From NCBI GenBank assembly GCA_013433145.1, contig CM024186.1, forward strand, positions 62,001 to 126,000: DNA of 64,000 nt, in the 5' to 3' direction. The translations under genes and the position numbers were made by a program. A model generated the notes under the pieces. The model had not been told where the DNA came from and made no database searches. It worked only from the letters and a program-made list of their open reading frames with translations. This document shows positions 62,126-64,000 of this stretch, in pieces. This DNA comes from Ascaris suum (lineage: Eukaryota; Nematoda; Chromadorea; Rhabditida; Ascarididae). Numbering within the stretch: position 1 is the stretch's first letter; every line of letters starts with the position of its first letter.

Positions 62126-63119
62126 TTCCCAATATCGAGTTGAGCCATGCTGGATCTCTTTTCAGCATTGAGGTGCTCGGTGACACACTGTCCTAATTTA
62201 GAGAGCACCTAATTTTCGTGTCGCCTATAAAAGAGCGAGATGTGATCATTTGATGCTCATTTTTTGCACTTTTATTACCGTCCTCATTTCTCTGCTGTCT
62301 TATAACAGCAAGTGTTTATCGCCCTTAAAACGTTTTTTTTCCTTTTTGTATCGTCCGTTAAATCATCTCGGTCGCAATTATATCTGCTGGTAGTTCTGAT
62401 GACGAACTACACATTTTTTTAGAGGTAAATCGATGAACAGTCAACAGCTTATCATCTAGAAATTTTGCATGCGTAACGATAACACCTAATTTACTACGTG
62501 ATTTAAAAGGCTTAATAGTGGCTACTTCTAAAAAAATGTTTAGAAGGGGCTCCTTCTTTATGAAAGGGGGTGCTATATATACGATTTGCATAGTGTTTTC
62601 TTGAGGAATATAAGCCGGCGATAGAGTATTTTTGTGAAGTATATTGAAGATGTTATTATAAGACCAGATCTTTATACTCGCATGATAAGAATATTCATTG
62701 TTGTTGTTTTATACAACTTAATAAAAAATTCCAAGGAAATGCGGAACCAAAACAATGGGCTTACAATTGTGGCGTTGCTATAGGCGATATCCTTTGCAAG
62801 AAACTATTTTAGGCCCAATTTCGAGTGCTGATTTTTCTGCCATACTATATCTGCCAATAAACATTCGACACATCGATATCAGAGAAGCTAACGTAATGTG
62901 TACTTTAGCACACCTTTCACAAAGCAACTACATTCACAAGTTATAAACAAATAATAAAAGATGCGGAATGTTCCCTTCAATTTGATTTTCCGACCATCTT
63001 TACAAATTTCGCGTAAAAATTTCCTTTCGCGAAAACGTCTGAACTACCTTGGAACAATTTTTCGGAGTTTGTGCTTTACATCGAGTGGGAATCATGCGAA
63101 CTGGGAGAAAGTTATTAAG
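62126..63119. other. Gap between the receptor 5' part and the plus-strand membrane gene
   Basis: The first (signal-peptide) exon and promoter of the receptor gene are expected here or just beyond, but I could not identify them. I see short frames only. Confidence 0.4.
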
Positions 63120-63518
63120 GTGAAGTACGCCAATAGCACTGAACTTATTGAGATAATCAGACAAGTGGAGAACGCGCAGAAGGAGATGGCACAAGATGCG
63201 CTTTTGCTTTCTGCTCACCTGCGCTCATTTCGGCAAGTTATAAACAAAAAAAAAAGACAGCGGACCTCTTTTTATTTCAACGACCCGACGCTCATTTGAA
63301 TCCTACACTAAGATTCGTTTTTTCTGCCGCACATCGATCCACAATGAAAATCCAATCGGCGAAAAGCTCTTTCACCTTTTCGGTCTTCAAATGTCTGCAG
63401 ATCTTTCAAAATTAACTGACCAGCGTGGGCTAACGCTACTAAAGTCAACATGTTTTGTACCACCAAATCCCAACTGTGCCATTAGTGGTTACTGAGTTGA
63501 AAATGCTCGCCAAACAAA

Positions 63519-63593
<75 letters not shown>

Positions 63594-63864
63594 ACGCTTA
63601 GAAATGATCTTCCCGTAGTACTCTCAACAAGTGGAAATTTGCATTAACCGCCAACAAAATATATGAACAATTATGCAAATTACGTCTTCTGAATTTTTTT
63701 CTCAGGTGAACATGTGGCAATGCGATTTCTATCATCGTTTGGCGATGACGAGTGCCATTATGAGCTCGTTGAGTGTTGTGGCACTAATTCTATCAATACC
63801 GACAATCTATATGAAAGCAGAGCACGAACGCAATTGCATTGCCTCGAAATCCGACCGATTTAAG
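63120..63864 (+). CDS. Membrane protein N-terminal exons, possible cuticle-collagen N-domain (partial at right edge)
   Basis: Exon 63706-63864 follows TTCTCAG and encodes MWQCDFYHRL, a hydrophobic segment (AIMSSLSVVALILSIPTIYM), then a Cys and a Ser/Asp/Arg stretch. A single membrane segment with Pro-(T/L)-(I/L)-Tyr followed by Cys and SD-x-F resembles the N-terminal domain of nematode cuticle collagens, but no Gly-X-Y repeat is reached before the window ends. A helical exon at 63120-63236 (TELIEIIRQVENAQKEMAQ) joins it in phase; if real, it gives an unusually long N-terminus for a collagen and argues for another membrane protein. A start at 63712 after trans-splicing is the alternative. Confidence 0.4.
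63522..63589. repeat. (TA)34 microsatellite
   Basis: A 68-base alternating TA tract between the two candidate exons of the right-edge gene. Confidence 0.95.
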
Positions 63865-64000
63865 GTTGTCACTCTTTATCAGCACTTAGTTTGTTTCAAT
63901 GAGTACACAAAATAGCGGCTTTGAAGTCACCATAAAAAAACTTTTGCTTTCTGGAGCAGTTCTGTCTGCACGAAACTATAGCTATCTGCACTAGCGCTCT

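Overview
The window looks like nuclear genomic DNA from a nematode, probably a clade V (strongylid or rhabditid-type) species. No gene is a long single reading frame. Genes are chains of short exons (22 to about 230 bp) with GT donors and mostly TTTCAG- or TTGCAG-like acceptors, separated by AT-rich introns of tens of bases to several kb. Some start codons sit a few bases after an acceptor-like TTTCAG or TTATTAG, as expected for spliced-leader trans-splicing. There is no sign of bacterial operons, phage or CRISPR. I built the gene models by hand, joining exons whose reading phases match. UTRs and some terminal exons are not resolved.

Layout. (1) About 1-7.9 kb, minus strand: a tandem three-finger CCCH zinc-finger protein like the ZC3H4/6/8 (suppressor-of-sable) family, running toward the left edge. 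(2) 11.7-19.2 kb, plus: a six-exon coiled-coil-like protein of about 207 aa, family not recognised, with a 6.1 kb first intron. (3) 21.1 kb, plus: a lone terminal coiled-coil exon. (4) 24.6-26.9 kb, plus: a four-exon, 143 aa small protein with an N-terminal membrane segment and a charged, Ala/Pro-rich tail. (5) 30.6-36.9 kb, plus: a classical protein tyrosine phosphatase with all catalytic loops. (6) 37.3-40.3 kb, minus: an unrecognised multi-exon gene convergent with the phosphatase. (7) 41.4-42.4 kb, minus: a possible very small gene. (8) 46.2-50.7 kb: isolated likely exons on both strands. (9) 50.8-62.1 kb, minus: a nearly complete alpha-type nicotinic acetylcholine receptor subunit in 12 exons (510 aa visible). 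(10) 63.1-63.9 kb, plus: exons of a membrane protein, possibly a cuticle-collagen N-terminus, running off the right edge.

The genes show no shared pathway and look like an ordinary nematode neighbourhood. Intergenic and intronic DNA holds four long TA microsatellites, homopolymers, a GC-rich possible mobile element near 29.7-30.1 kb, a degenerate repeat cluster near 42.9-44.6 kb and a dispersed coding-like fragment present twice.

I found no convincing new biological system. The best leads are the histidine replacing the usual pore-lining glutamate in the acetylcholine receptor, the missing splice acceptor before the phosphatase active-site exon, and the unrecognised phase-consistent gene at 37.3-40.3 kb.
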